DNA of 64,000 nt from positions 8,432,001-8,496,000 of the forward strand of contig NZ_CP034539.1 of the NCBI RefSeq assembly GCF_003963535.1. Direction: 5' to 3'. Below are positions 1 through 8,056 of this stretch, piece after piece. A model generated the notes under the pieces. It saw only the letters and a program-made list of their open reading frames with translations, searched no databases and was not told where the DNA came from. A program made the position numbers and the translations under genes. Position 1 is the first letter of the stretch, and each line of letters opens with the position of its first letter. The DNA comes from Streptomyces cyaneochromogenes (GTDB lineage: Bacteria > Actinomycetota > Actinomycetes > Streptomycetales > Streptomycetaceae).

Positions 1-522
1 AAGACCTCCGAGCAGGTGGGTCGGCTGGCCCAGCAGGGAGACAAACCTGACGTCCTGATCAGAAAAATGCGGCAGCTCATGCAGCAGGAGAAGGCACTGC
101 GGGACGAAGTGGCGAAGATCGACCAGGTGAAACTGGGCGAACTGCAGCAGAAACGCGCGAGCGCTCTCGACAATTCCAAGAAGTACTCGCGCCAAGTGCG
201 CATCCACCGGCCGGCCGACATGCCGGCGATGACCGGGCACACCCAGTACACCGGTCCCGCGAGCCAGACCGTCCGCGAGGAGAAGACCCGGTCGAACGTG
301 CTCGTCGGCGGCGACATCATCCCGGGGCTGGCCCAGCGCTGCATCGTCGAGATCGCCCGCATCCAACGCCAGCAGCCATCCGTAGGCGCCCGGCTCCGCG
401 CCATGTCGGGCGACGAGCTGATCAACGTGCTGCTCAAGGACTTCATCCGGCCACAGGCGATGTTGCAGAAAACGGTCCCCTTTACACGCGCGGACGTCGA
501 GTTCAAGAACCCGCGCCCTTGA
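1..522 (+). CDS. C-terminal part of an unrecognised protein (5' end outside window)
   Basis: The reading frame is open at the window edge, so the first codons seen are internal; a GTG at 16 is in frame but need not be the start. About 173 residues are visible. The first third is lysine- and glutamate-rich and looks helical, possibly coiled coil. The remainder has no motif I recognise, no signal peptide and no membrane segment. It lies about 260 bp upstream of a DUF4157 gene on the same strand, so it may be the tail of another protein of that group, but this is inference from position only. Confidence 0.6.
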   Translation, partial: KTSEQVGRLAQQGDKPDVLIRKMRQLMQQEKALRDEVAKIDQVKLGELQQKRASALDNSKKYSRQVRIHRPADMPAMTGHTQYTGPASQTVREEKTRSNVLVGGDIIPGLAQRCIVEIARIQRQQPSVGARLRAMSGDELINVLLKDFIRPQAMLQKTVPFTRADVEFKNPRP

Positions 523-780
523 GAGGGCGTTCCGTCCGTCTCCTGTCGCGGCCTCTTTCGGTTCGGGTGCGGAAGCCTTGGCGGGTGAACGCAGCCCGGG
601 TCCACGTATCGACGTACGGGCCGCAGCCCCACGGCATCGTGGCTGACAAGTGGCTTACGCCGCCCGTCCCTACCGCTGCCACGTTGTGCCCGTACGGCCG
701 CTGAACCCTGCCCGCGGATACCTGGCCCTCGGCCGCACCTTGTGTCCACAGTGAGTCGACCGGTCACCCGAGGAAGGCAT

Positions 781-1929
781 ATGCACGCACCAGACAGAGA
801 CAAGAACACCGCCGAGGCCGCACGCGGCGGCCTCCCCAACCGCCGCCCCGAGACTCTGGACGGCAGATCGCCGCTCCACGCGCTGCAGCGCAGTGCGGGC
901 AACGCCGCGGTCGTCCAGTTCCTCCGCCGATCCGGCGGCGCCCAAGGGCAGAATCGCCACCGGCACGGGGTCGGTTGCGGCCACCAGACAGCGCAGTCCC
1001 AGATCCAGCGCGCCGCCGTCCACGATGTCCTGCGCGAGGGCGGCCGCCCCCTGGACGACGCCACCCGCAGCGACATGGAAGCACGGCTCGACGCCGACTT
1101 TTCCGACGTCCGTATCCACACCGGCGGCGCCGCCCAGGCGTCCGCGGCGGAGCTGGGTGCCCGTGCCTACACCTCCGGCAACCACGTGGTCATCGGGGCC
1201 GGCGGCGCGGACAAGCACACCCTGGCCCATGAGCTGACCCACGTCATCCAGCAGCGCTCGGGCCCCGTGGCCGGCACGGACCGCGGCGACGGACTGCGCG
1301 TGAGCGATCCGTCCGACCGCTTCGAACGTGAGGCCGAGGCGAACGCCGTCCGTGCCCTGTCCGGGAGCGTGCCGGTGAGCCGTGCGGTGCAGCGGGCCGA
1401 TGCCTCGCCGACGCGAGCCGGCGAGGCGCCGCAGGTGCAGCGGATGGAGGCGATCAAGAAGCAAGCCAGCGCCGCACTAAGCCTCTTCGGGCTCCGCAGA
1501 GACGAGGTGGCCCCCGGCGCCCCCCGCCAGAAGGCCGCCCAGCACATCCGCGATGTGCTGAAGGCGCGAGGGCTCGAGGGTGAGGACACGGTGGGTTCAC
1601 GCGTTGCCGATGCCATTGACGGCATCAGGACGGTGGCGGGTGAGCACGGGTCCCGGGATATCCACACCGTGTTCACGCAGCCCGAACTGGCGGAGCTGTA
1701 CGCGATCCCCAACAGCGACCCGCGCTCGAAGGATGCACACGAGAAGATCGCCGAGTGTGAGCGGGAGTACTGGCTGGCGCAGCACAAGGCGAACCCGACG
1801 AGGGGCACGCAGATCGCGATCGATGTGGATGTACAGACCCGTGTGCGCCTGCAGAGGACGGTCGGCGGCACCACCTCGTACATGCGCCAGTTCCAGGAAG
1901 CCTTCCGCAAGAGCATGGGCGACGAATGA
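781..1929 (+). CDS. DUF4157 (eCIS-core) domain protein, putative effector
   Basis: Predicted 382 residues. The ATG at 781 is chosen because AGGAAGG lies just upstream at 771-777; a GTG at 742 is also in frame. Residues about 35-44 carry the LQRSAGNAAV-type motif common near the N-terminus of this family. Residues about 80-160 form the DUF4157 domain with an HELTH metalloprotease-like motif at 150-154, preceded by the conserved SDVRIHTG and ARAYTSG stretches. The C-terminal 200 residues match nothing I know and probably hold the specific activity. Proteins of this family are frequent cargo or accessories of extracellular contractile injection systems and other export routes, but no injection-system structural gene is in this window. 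There is no signal peptide. Confidence 0.85.
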   Translation: MHAPDRDKNTAEAARGGLPNRRPETLDGRSPLHALQRSAGNAAVVQFLRRSGGAQGQNRHRHGVGCGHQTAQSQIQRAAVHDVLREGGRPLDDATRSDMEARLDADFSDVRIHTGGAAQASAAELGARAYTSGNHVVIGAGGADKHTLAHELTHVIQQRSGPVAGTDRGDGLRVSDPSDRFEREAEANAVRALSGSVPVSRAVQRADASPTRAGEAPQVQRMEAIKKQASAALSLFGLRRDEVAPGAPRQKAAQHIRDVLKARGLEGEDTVGSRVADAIDGIRTVAGEHGSRDIHTVFTQPELAELYAIPNSDPRSKDAHEKIAECEREYWLAQHKANPTRGTQIAIDVDVQTRVRLQRTVGGTTSYMRQFQEAFRKSMGDE

Positions 1930-1992
1930 CGTCGCCCGCGGACACGGGGGCCGGCACCTCGGCGCGTTCGGGCCCGGCCAGGACGCGGCGGC

Positions 1993-2181
1993 GGTCCCCG
2001 CGACCTGGCCCTGACGCTGTTGGGTGACGTGCGTGACCTCATGGCCAGGGTGTGCCGGTCCGCACCGCGGGAACAGGACGGCGGCATTGCCGACCGAGCA
2101 CTGGAGGTCGGGCGGGACCGCGGGGTTCGTGGGCGGCAAGGCGCCGAGCACGGCCATCGGGCGACCGGTGGTGGGCGGGAC
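1993..2181 (-). pseudogene. Collapsed remnant of a third DUF4157 gene
   Basis: On the minus strand this stretch reads as the proline-rich N-terminus of the neighbouring DUF4157 gene, up to a GNAAV motif. It then jumps directly to the region around the zinc motif (HEVTH, then VTQQRQGQVAGT). The roughly 90 residues that normally lie between are missing, and the GADRHTLA segment before the motif sits in another frame. It is therefore an internally deleted and frameshifted copy. It resembles the gene at 2379-3719 more than the one at 781-1929, which suggests a decayed duplication of that gene. Confidence 0.75.
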
Positions 2182-2378
2182 GACACCCGTCCGGGAATAC
2201 GACGCGTCCGCGCTCGACCCCAACGGCATTCCTCTGTCCGACAGCCTCGGAACCCTCAACCGCTACCAGTCGATCTGCAAGACGCTCCAGGCAGCGCCGC
2301 TCCTACGAACACGGCGGCCGGGGGGACGGGGCCCAGCGCAAGCCCCACGGCGCCTGGTAGGGCTCCGTCACCGGCTCC

Positions 2379-3719
2379 CTACGTGTTTCTCTTGTTGTGC
2401 TTCTTGATACCGGAGTGCAGGTCATTGGGGTTGTTCGGCAGCAACAGGTTTCGGCCGGGCGGGCTGTGGCCGGTGGCGGCCTTGTGCACCCCGATCGCGA
2501 AGTCGGTGCAGTTGTAGCGCAGCAGGTTGTATTCCCGGTTCAGATTCTTCTGAATGTACTTCTGGGCTTTCGAGAACTGCTTCTGTGTGAGGGGGACTGA
2601 CAGTTCGGTGGTCGCGTTGCTCGGATCGTCATAGTTCATCCTTACTTCCCCGGGCACGCTCTGGTGCGGCGCGTCCTGATTGATCTGTCCGCCCTTGGGA
2701 TAAAAGCCCGCAGAGGACTCGAACTTGTTGTCCTTGTAGAACGCCACCCAGGAGTGACCGACCCGCTGAAGGTAGTTCTCGTCACGGAAACTGGCATTCT
2801 TCCGCACCAGAATGCGCAGCGTGATGGGGTCGTCCCCGGCCTCCTGCTCCTGCTCCTGCTGCGCAGCCTCCGTCCGGGGGCCACCTGCCAACTCCCCGGT
2901 CGCCGGCACCCGGATTCTGCTGAGCTCACCCTCCTCGTTCCACTCCCAGCCCGGCGGTGGCGCAACGCGTTGACGGGCCGCGGCCGCGGCCGCGTCGGCC
3001 CAGTCGGGCACCCGCTGGACGACCTGAGCGGCAGCGGGCACGACAGCACCCGCTGCGCGCCGCACGGGCTGCGCCGTGAACTCCTCGTCGGTGTGTGCCG
3101 GAGTGGTCGTGATCCGCTGCACGGGCGCCGCCTCGGTGGGTGCGGGACCGGACATGACACGGCGGGCGTTCTCCTCCGCGGCGCGCTCGAAGTGGTCGGA
3201 GGGGTCCGAGACGCTGAGTCCGGAGCCGTTGTCGGTCCCCGCGACCGGTCCCTGACGCTGTTGGATGACGTGCGTCAGCTCATGGGCCAGGGTGTGCCGG
3301 TCCGCACCGCCGGAACCGATGACGATGTGGTTGCCGGAGGTGTAGGCGCGGGCCCCCACGTCGGCCGCCGAACGCTGGGCGGCCGGCCCGGTGTGCAGCC
3401 GTACGTCGGAGAAGTCCGCTCCGAGACGGGCTTCCATGTCGGTGCGGGTGGCGGGGTCGAGCGGCTGCCCAGGGGCACGCAGCACACTCTGCACTGTCCG
3501 CTGGACGGACATCCGGGCCGTCCCCGCGCCTGTCGCACGGTCGGTGCGGATCGTCCGCGCGACAGCGGCATTGCCGGCCAACCGCTGGAGGACAGGCAGG
3601 ACCGCGGGGTTCGTGGGCGACAAACCGCCCGCTCCGGCCGTCGGACGACCGGCGGTGGGCGGGACGGCGGAACGCGAGGGGGCGCGGCCCCTCGCCTCCT
3701 CGCGATGCGAATGCTGCAT
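2379..3719 (-). CDS. DUF4157 protein with C-terminal permuted papain/NlpC-like domain
   Basis: Predicted 446 residues from ATG at 3719; GGGAG lies about 11 bases upstream. An upstream extension in the same frame is long but has no better ribosome site. The N-terminal 60 residues include a LAGNAAV motif. DUF4157 covers about 73-160 with HELTH at 146-150. A linker rich in alanine and glutamine follows (220-295). The last 145 residues form a separate domain in which a GHSW histidine (322) precedes a YNCTDF cysteine (404). That His-before-Cys order is typical of circularly permuted papain-fold families (LRAT/YiiX-like), so a thiol hydrolase or acyltransferase toxin is plausible but unproven. It is convergent with the first DUF4157 gene. 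Confidence 0.85.
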   Translation of the reverse strand: MQHSHREEARGRAPSRSAVPPTAGRPTAGAGGLSPTNPAVLPVLQRLAGNAAVARTIRTDRATGAGTARMSVQRTVQSVLRAPGQPLDPATRTDMEARLGADFSDVRLHTGPAAQRSAADVGARAYTSGNHIVIGSGGADRHTLAHELTHVIQQRQGPVAGTDNGSGLSVSDPSDHFERAAEENARRVMSGPAPTEAAPVQRITTTPAHTDEEFTAQPVRRAAGAVVPAAAQVVQRVPDWADAAAAAARQRVAPPPGWEWNEEGELSRIRVPATGELAGGPRTEAAQQEQEQEAGDDPITLRILVRKNASFRDENYLQRVGHSWVAFYKDNKFESSAGFYPKGGQINQDAPHQSVPGEVRMNYDDPSNATTELSVPLTQKQFSKAQKYIQKNLNREYNLLRYNCTDFAIGVHKAATGHSPPGRNLLLPNNPNDLHSGIKKHNKRNT

Positions 3720-4092
3720 TGCCACTGACGCTCCCGGGCCCGCGCGGACATGACCAACCACCAACATCGACCGAATGGCTCGGCGTGCCCAGAGCCAAGG
3801 GGCCAGGAATTCGCGCAGCCCAGTGCCGAAGGAGGGGCAGATCCGGTTGCGTCCAGGGAAGGTGGTGTACGGGTTCGACGCCGCGAGCGAGTGAGCATGT
3901 TGGAGGTCAGGCTCGACGCGGTCCGCGACGAGGCCGACGAACTGCGCCGCGCGAGGGCTGCCCACTTCGACATGCCTTCCACCGCCCCCGAGAAGCAGCC
4001 GAGCTCCACCGAGACCTGCTGACAACCGGCAGCCCCGGCCGGAACGTTCGTCCTGAGGGGGACGGGGCCGTTTCCCGCTGGACGGGCGTCGC
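3720..4092. other. Intergenic region, possible small fragment
   Basis: No convincing gene is seen. A plus-strand frame from about 3898 to 4022 reads as a short acidic/basic helix beginning MLEVRLDAVRDEADELRR and ending at a stop at 4020-4022. It looks like a tail of a coiled-coil protein but has no ribosome site or upstream coding sequence. It may be a relic. Confidence 0.3.
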
Positions 4093-4545
4093 TCAACCGA
4101 TCGTGAAGGTCGCCGTCTTGTCGTCGAAGGCGGTGTCGCCGTCCTCCGCCGTGGCGAGGGTGGCGACGTGCCAGCGGCCGTGCTCGGACTCGGAGGCATC
4201 GGCAGCGTTCACCGTGACCTTGTAGGTGCAGCGGGCGGTGTCCTCACCGGCGGGATTGCACGTGGCCGACTCCGCGGCGGCCAGTTCCTTCTCGGTCAGC
4301 CCGTTCTTCGCGAAGGGGCCGTCGGCCGGCCAGGCCAGGACCTTGAGACTCTTGACGCCGGAGGCCGCAGTGACTTCGGTGGTGAAGGTGAGGGAGCCCT
4401 CGCGGTCTCCGGCGGGGGCCGTGTAACGGGCGGTGCTGTTCTCCAGGGCGGGCGGTTGCTCCCCGGCGTAGGCCAGGACGAACGCTCCGGCGCCGCCGAG
4501 GACGACGAGTGCGGCGGCCGAGCCCAGGATGATGCGTCGAGACAT
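4093..4545 (-). CDS. Small secreted protein (DUF5707-like)
   Basis: Predicted 150 residues from ATG at 4545 with GGGGAG about 8 bases upstream. The N-terminus (MSRR, a hydrophobic run to about residue 25, then an AYA site) is a Sec signal peptide. The mature part is about 125 residues, predicted beta-rich, with two cysteines (about 96 and 105) that could form a disulfide. Length and composition fit the small exported DUF5707-type proteins of Streptomyces; I assign the family from memory of such proteins, not a search. Function is unknown. It is a single-gene unit. Confidence 0.75.
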   Translation of the reverse strand: MSRRIILGSAAALVVLGGAGAFVLAYAGEQPPALENSTARYTAPAGDREGSLTFTTEVTAASGVKSLKVLAWPADGPFAKNGLTEKELAAAESATCNPAGEDTARCTYKVTVNAADASESEHGRWHVATLATAEDGDTAFDDKTATFTIG

Positions 4546-4807
4546 GACAGTTCTCCCCGTGATTGCGTCAACTTGAGCGGCGCCTTTGGCTGCGCCGCTG
4601 CATCAATAATCACCGCTCGGGGCGGCCCGGCCGTAAGTACGAATACTCATCTCTGGATGGGGATTTGGGCGCCGGCCTTGCCCTTTCGTGCAGTTCGTGC
4701 TGTGCAGGCTTTGCTCAGCCAACTACCCGGTCCGGAGGGGTACGTAGGGGACGAGCGGGGTCACCGGACGTCAGCGGAGGCGTTCATCAGGGGGCTGTGC
4801 AGGCAGA

Positions 4808-5165
4808 TGCGGCCGGCGGCGATACCACCGGTGAGCTGGCCCACCAAGCTGATCACGGTCGGGGACCCGGACGCCTGGGCAGTGAGGCGTCCTTCGCAGC
4901 GCTGTGCGGTGTCAGCCCAGTCGAGCGTTCCTCGGGCAGTCGGCAGTACCGTCGCCTGAACCGGGGCGGCGACCGGCAAGCGAACGCGGCCCTGCACCGG
5001 GTCGTGCAGACCCGCCTGCGCGCTGACCCGCGCACCCAGGACTACTACGAACGCCGCGGCAAGGAGGGCAAAACCCGGCGCGAGATAGTCCGAAGCCTCA
5101 AGCGCTACGTGGCCAGGGAGGTCTTCCACCTGGTCAGACATGTGCAGTCGCAACCCCCGTCATAG
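4808..5165 (+). pseudogene. Truncated IS110-family transposase
   Basis: From about 4880 to the stop at 5163-5165 the plus strand encodes the C-terminal half of an IS110-type transposase: SEASFAALCG, then RLNRGGDRQANAALHR, then the KTRREIVRSLKRYVAREVF tail. The preceding segment (KLITVGDPDAW) lies in another frame, so there is a frameshift near 4870-4885. The N-terminal DEDD catalytic domain is absent. It is an inactive fragment and abuts the pcaL fragment that follows. Confidence 0.8.
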
Positions 5166-5197
5166 GGGCAGTCGTGATACGTGAGAGGGTCTGAGGC

Positions 5198-5305
5198 GTG
5201 AGTGAAACACCGTCGAACACCCTGCAATACCGCTTTGACGGGCCAGAAGAGGCTCCCGTCCTGATCTTGGGTCCCTCCCTGGGTACCACATGGCACATGT
5301 CGTAG
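5198..5305 (+). pseudogene. 5' fragment of pcaL
   Basis: A GTG at 5198 opens 35 codons ending at TAG 5303-5305. Thirty-two of the first 34 residues match the start of the intact pcaL at 30019, and 94 of 103 bases agree by my count. Weaker similarity continues about 30 bp upstream of the start. Homology stops abruptly after the codons for TWHM. What remains is the promoter-proximal end of a pcaL gene whose body is missing. It lies about 30 bp after the IS110 remnant. Confidence 0.85.
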
Positions 5306-5613
5306 ATACCGTCCAGGGGCGTCCACGTGGTCCAGAGTGAGTGGGTATGTTCGGGTTGGGGCCTTGTGGTGCGAGAGCGTCCACGGGGTTGGTGACACGC
5401 TCGTGACACCTGCAGCGCTCCTGCCGCCGTGTCCCGACGGGGAGTCGGTGTAGACGGGACCTGATGCGACTTGCATCGCCGGACTGTTCCGACGATGCCC
5501 GTCGTGCAGTTGGTCAAGGTGCCCCGGCAGGACCTCTCTTCGTGGTCCTTGCCGATCAATGAGCTTCTTCGAGCTGGCCACCGATCAGGTGACGGCCCAC
5601 ACAGCGCAACGAG

Positions 5614-5675
5614 CGAGGCCCCCGAGCTGTTGATCGAGATGTCTGACGTCTCAACCACGCTGCTCGGGGGCCTCG
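5614..5675 (+). promoter_or_regulatory. Hairpin abutting transposase start
   Basis: A perfect 14-bp inverted repeat (5614-5627 with 5662-5675, 34-base loop) ends one base before the TTG start at 5676. In mRNA it could hide the translation start. The second IS5-type element at 28.9 kb has the same arrangement. Confidence 0.6.
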
Positions 5676-6424
5676 TTGGTCATCCATCCCGCCGTACTCG
5701 ACCTGCCCCATGCACTCGTGGAGTGGGTGACCATGCTCGTCGTCACCCGTGAGGGCGACCGGCGCTGCAAGCTCCGCCCGTCGCAGCGCGCGATGGTGGC
5801 ACTGGTGTACCTGCGCGAACACATCACCTTGGCGAAGATCGCTGCCGGATTCGGGATCAGCGAGTCCACCGCCCACGCCTACACCAGCGCAGTCGTCCAC
5901 TTGCTCGCCGGACGCGCCCCCGGTCTGCTGAAAGTCCTGCGCGAGGCCGACGCGGACTTCGCCTGCTGGACGGCACGCTCGCCGAGTGCGACTGGGTCGG
6001 CGACGGACGGGCCGACTACTCCCACAAGCACCGTCGGCACGGGGTGAACGTGCAGGTGGTCACCGATCCGGACGGCCGGCTGCTGTGGCTGTCACCCGCG
6101 CTGCCGGGCCGGACTCATGACCTGACCGCTGCTCGCACCCACCGGATCATCCGCATCTGCGAGCGCCAGGGCGTCCCCATCCTGGCCGACCTCGCCTACC
6201 AGGGCGGCGGCCCCTGGGTGACCACGGGCATGAAACGCAGACCCCTGCAGGAACTCACTCTCACCGAGAAGACTGTCAACCGGGCCCTGGCCGCGGCACG
6301 GGCACAGGTCGAACGAGGCGTCGCGCGCCTGAAGTCCTGGCGGATCTTCCGCAGATCCCGGTGCAGTCCAAACCGCATGACGTCAATCGCCAAAGCCATC
6401 CTCACCCTGGAGCGGCAACGCTGA
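5676..6424 (+). pseudogene. IS5-family transposase, frameshifted
   Basis: Two plus-strand frames, 5676 to about 5966 and about 5966-6424, together encode one DDE transposase. The first frame carries the helix-turn-helix (RPSQRAMVALVYLREH, then the AGFGISESTAHAY helix). The second carries LLDGTLAECD, the ALPGRTHDL block and the VERGVARLKSWRIF segment with the last catalytic acid. The frames join at the first catalytic aspartate (LLDG), where one base appears lost near 5966. Without frameshifting the enzyme would lack its catalytic domain. A programmed shift cannot be excluded, but no obvious slippery run is present. Confidence 0.8.
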
Positions 6425-6436
6425 AGAAGCTCAATG

Positions 6437-6540
6437 TCCCAGCGCCTCGGCGAGCGTCCAGCAGTTGCGCCGTTCCAGCTCCATCAGCATTGGCTGGGTC
6501 ATCTGCCATGCCGGCAGCCGCGAGTCGCGACGCGGGAAGC
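6437..6540 (-). pseudogene. Fragment resembling an IS701-type transposase N-terminus
   Basis: On the minus strand this reads TQPMLMELERRNCWTLAEALGH, similar to the ERKNGWQLAE-type motif near the start of IS701-family transposases. It stops exactly at the right terminal repeat of the IS5-type element. No matching downstream part was found on the other side of the insertion. The rest, to about 6840, shows no clear gene. Confidence 0.4.
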
Positions 6541-6847
6541 GGCAGGCCACCACTGGTCCGCATCGACCAGCCCGCCGTGGCCGGCCTCAGCCACCACGGC
6601 CCGGCACGCTCCTCTACACCAGCCGCGGTACCGGCTTCTGGGGCCCGCCGTTCCGCGTCTTCGCCCCCCAGCGAGATCACCCTGCTGGTGCTCCGCTCTC
6701 CGCAGCAGCAGTCCACCTCGATGTAGCGCTGGACGGGCCGACACATCCGCTTGGAGGACATCGGCTTAAAGCAATCCACGAGTCGAGGGATACGGCGTCA
6801 ACGGACTGCGATGGCGTGGGCGTCCTGGTCCGGGAGACCGGGCGACC

Positions 6848-7435
6848 TCAGGCCATGGCCAGGACGGCCGAGACCAAGGCCCGCAGGCAGACGTTCTCGG
6901 CTTCCTCGTCCGGCAGGGAGAGGTGCTGCATCGTCAGTCCGTCGAAGCCGGCCAGGAAGAACCTCGCGATTGTCTCGGCGGGTTGGCCGAGCTGGTGACC
7001 GGTGCGTTCGGCGGCCTGGCGGACCAGCTTCGTCGTCACCGCCAGGACCTCGCTGTAGTGGCTCTGAAGAGCCTCCTGCACGTGTGGTGTACGCAGGGCG
7101 AACATGCTCAGTTCGGTGAGCAGTTGGTGCGAGGCGGGCTGTTCGAGCACCGTACGCCAGAGTGCTTCGGCGAGCGTGACGACGGTTTCCTCGAAGCTCG
7201 CGTCCGTGGGTGCGGCCTGTGTCACCTGGTCGACGAGGTCTTGCGTGAGCTGTTCCATGACGGACCGGTACAGTTCCTCCTTCGTGCCGAAGGTGTAGTG
7301 CACGGTCGCCTGTGCCACGCCGAGTTCGGCGGCGATGGCGCGGGTGCTGCCGGCGGCGACGCCCTCCCTGGCCATGAGGGCGATGGCCGCCTTGATGAGT
7401 TGTGGGCGGCGCTCCGCCGCGGACACATGAGCCAT
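6848..7435 (-). CDS. TetR-family transcriptional regulator
   Basis: Predicted 195 residues from ATG at 7435; a GTG two codons upstream (7441) is an alternative. The N-terminal helix-turn-helix is clear: RRPQLIKAAIALMAREGV, then TRAIAAELGVAQATVHYTFGTKEELY. The remainder is an all-helical ligand-binding domain. It is transcribed toward the transposon remnants and lies 135 bp from the SRPBCC gene, which is on the same strand upstream of it. A weak palindrome at 7464-7487 just upstream of its start resembles two better sites before the amine oxidase/MmpL pair and the P450, so it is the best candidate regulator of those genes and of itself. The ligand is unknown. Confidence 0.88.
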   Translation of the reverse strand: MAHVSAAERRPQLIKAAIALMAREGVAAGSTRAIAAELGVAQATVHYTFGTKEELYRSVMEQLTQDLVDQVTQAAPTDASFEETVVTLAEALWRTVLEQPASHQLLTELSMFALRTPHVQEALQSHYSEVLAVTTKLVRQAAERTGHQLGQPAETIARFFLAGFDGLTMQHLSLPDEEAENVCLRALVSAVLAMA

Positions 7436-7463
7436 GACCACGATCCTATTCGACTCAGTCTGC

Positions 7464-7487
7464 CGAACAGGTCGCTCGACAAATCAC
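7464..7487. promoter_or_regulatory. Possible TetR autoregulatory operator
   Basis: The sequence shares the core GGTC-N4-GACAA with the site at 9590-9613 and less well with 14888-14919. The outer arms match poorly. It lies about 23 bp upstream of the tetR start codon, a suitable place for autoregulation. Confidence 0.4.
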
Positions 7488-7570
7488 CGGTACATGCTGA
7501 TGCCCGCTCCTGGGCCTGTGGCCGGTCGGACGGGCGGACCGGCCGCAGGCCCAGGAGCACGCGCAGCCTG

Positions 7571-8056
7571 TCAGTGGGCGGTCCTCGATGCCTCGGAACG
7601 GAGCAGGGTGTTGAGGTTGGCCATGGAGGTGCGCATGCCGGCGCGCATCGCGGGCTGCTGGATGGCGTCGAGGAGGAGCCCGAGCGGGCCGAGGCCGATG
7701 GTGTACTCGACCTGGTAGAGCATTTCGGTGGCTTCTCGGCCGTCGGCGCTCTGGACGGGTCGGAATTCGAAGGTGTTGGTGAGGTCCTGGAGCGGGGCGA
7801 AGCCGGTGCCGGTGTCGACGCGGCGTTTGAGGGGCTCGATCTCCTGGACGGTCCAGATGGAGTCGGTCTTGAGCGGGCCGAGGGTGCGGTTGCGTTCGGC
7901 GTAGGTCCTGCCGACGGTGGCGAGGCCGTGGTGGTCGGTGACCTCGATGGCGCCGGCGACCCACTCGGCGTAGCGGTCGGTGCGGGAGATGACGTCCCAG
8001 ACCCGCTCGACGGGGGCGTCGATGACGGCGGTCTCGGCGACGAAGAATCGGTTCAT
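7571..8056 (-). CDS. SRPBCC-family protein, copy 1
   Basis: Predicted 161 residues. The start of the fold is typical of the polyketide-cyclase/START-like SRPBCC superfamily (AVIDAPVERVWDVISRTDRYAEWV), a cavity fold that binds hydrophobic ligands. It lies 37 bp downstream of the amine oxidase on the same strand, so the two are co-transcribed. All but the last six residues are identical to the second copy at 23872-24357. Its role may be to bind or process the amine oxidase substrate or product. No catalytic motif is evident. Confidence 0.85.
   Translation of the reverse strand: MNRFFVAETAVIDAPVERVWDVISRTDRYAEWVAGAIEVTDHHGLATVGRTYAERNRTLGPLKTDSIWTVQEIEPLKRRVDTGTGFAPLQDLTNTFEFRPVQSADGREATEMLYQVEYTIGLGPLGLLLDAIQQPAMRAGMRTSMANLNTLLRSEASRTAH

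Larger units (their letters stand above)
5557..6436 (+). mobile_element. IS5-type insertion sequence, about 0.88 kb
   Basis: Imperfect terminal inverted repeats of 14 bp (13 matching) lie at 5557-5570 and 6423-6436 and bracket a transposase frame. Size and transposase match the IS5 superfamily. A clear target duplication is not visible. The right end cuts into a minus-strand fragment that looks like another transposase, so this element probably inserted into an older one. Confidence 0.75.

Noticed and set aside
2180..2360. Plus-strand frame reading VREYDASALDPNGIPLSDSLGT
   Set aside because: Looks protein-like for about 35 residues but has no start, no ribosome site and runs antisense into the DUF4157 remnant; too little to call a gene.
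1..4100. A full extracellular contractile injection system
   Set aside because: DUF4157 proteins often go with such systems, but no sheath, tube, baseplate or AAA loader gene is in the window.
7500..7560. Fold-back sequence between tetR and the SRPBCC gene (GGCCTGTGGCC.../...CCGCAGGCCCAGGAGC)
   Set aside because: Probably an ordinary terminator after the SRPBCC gene; I could not define the pairing well enough to list it.
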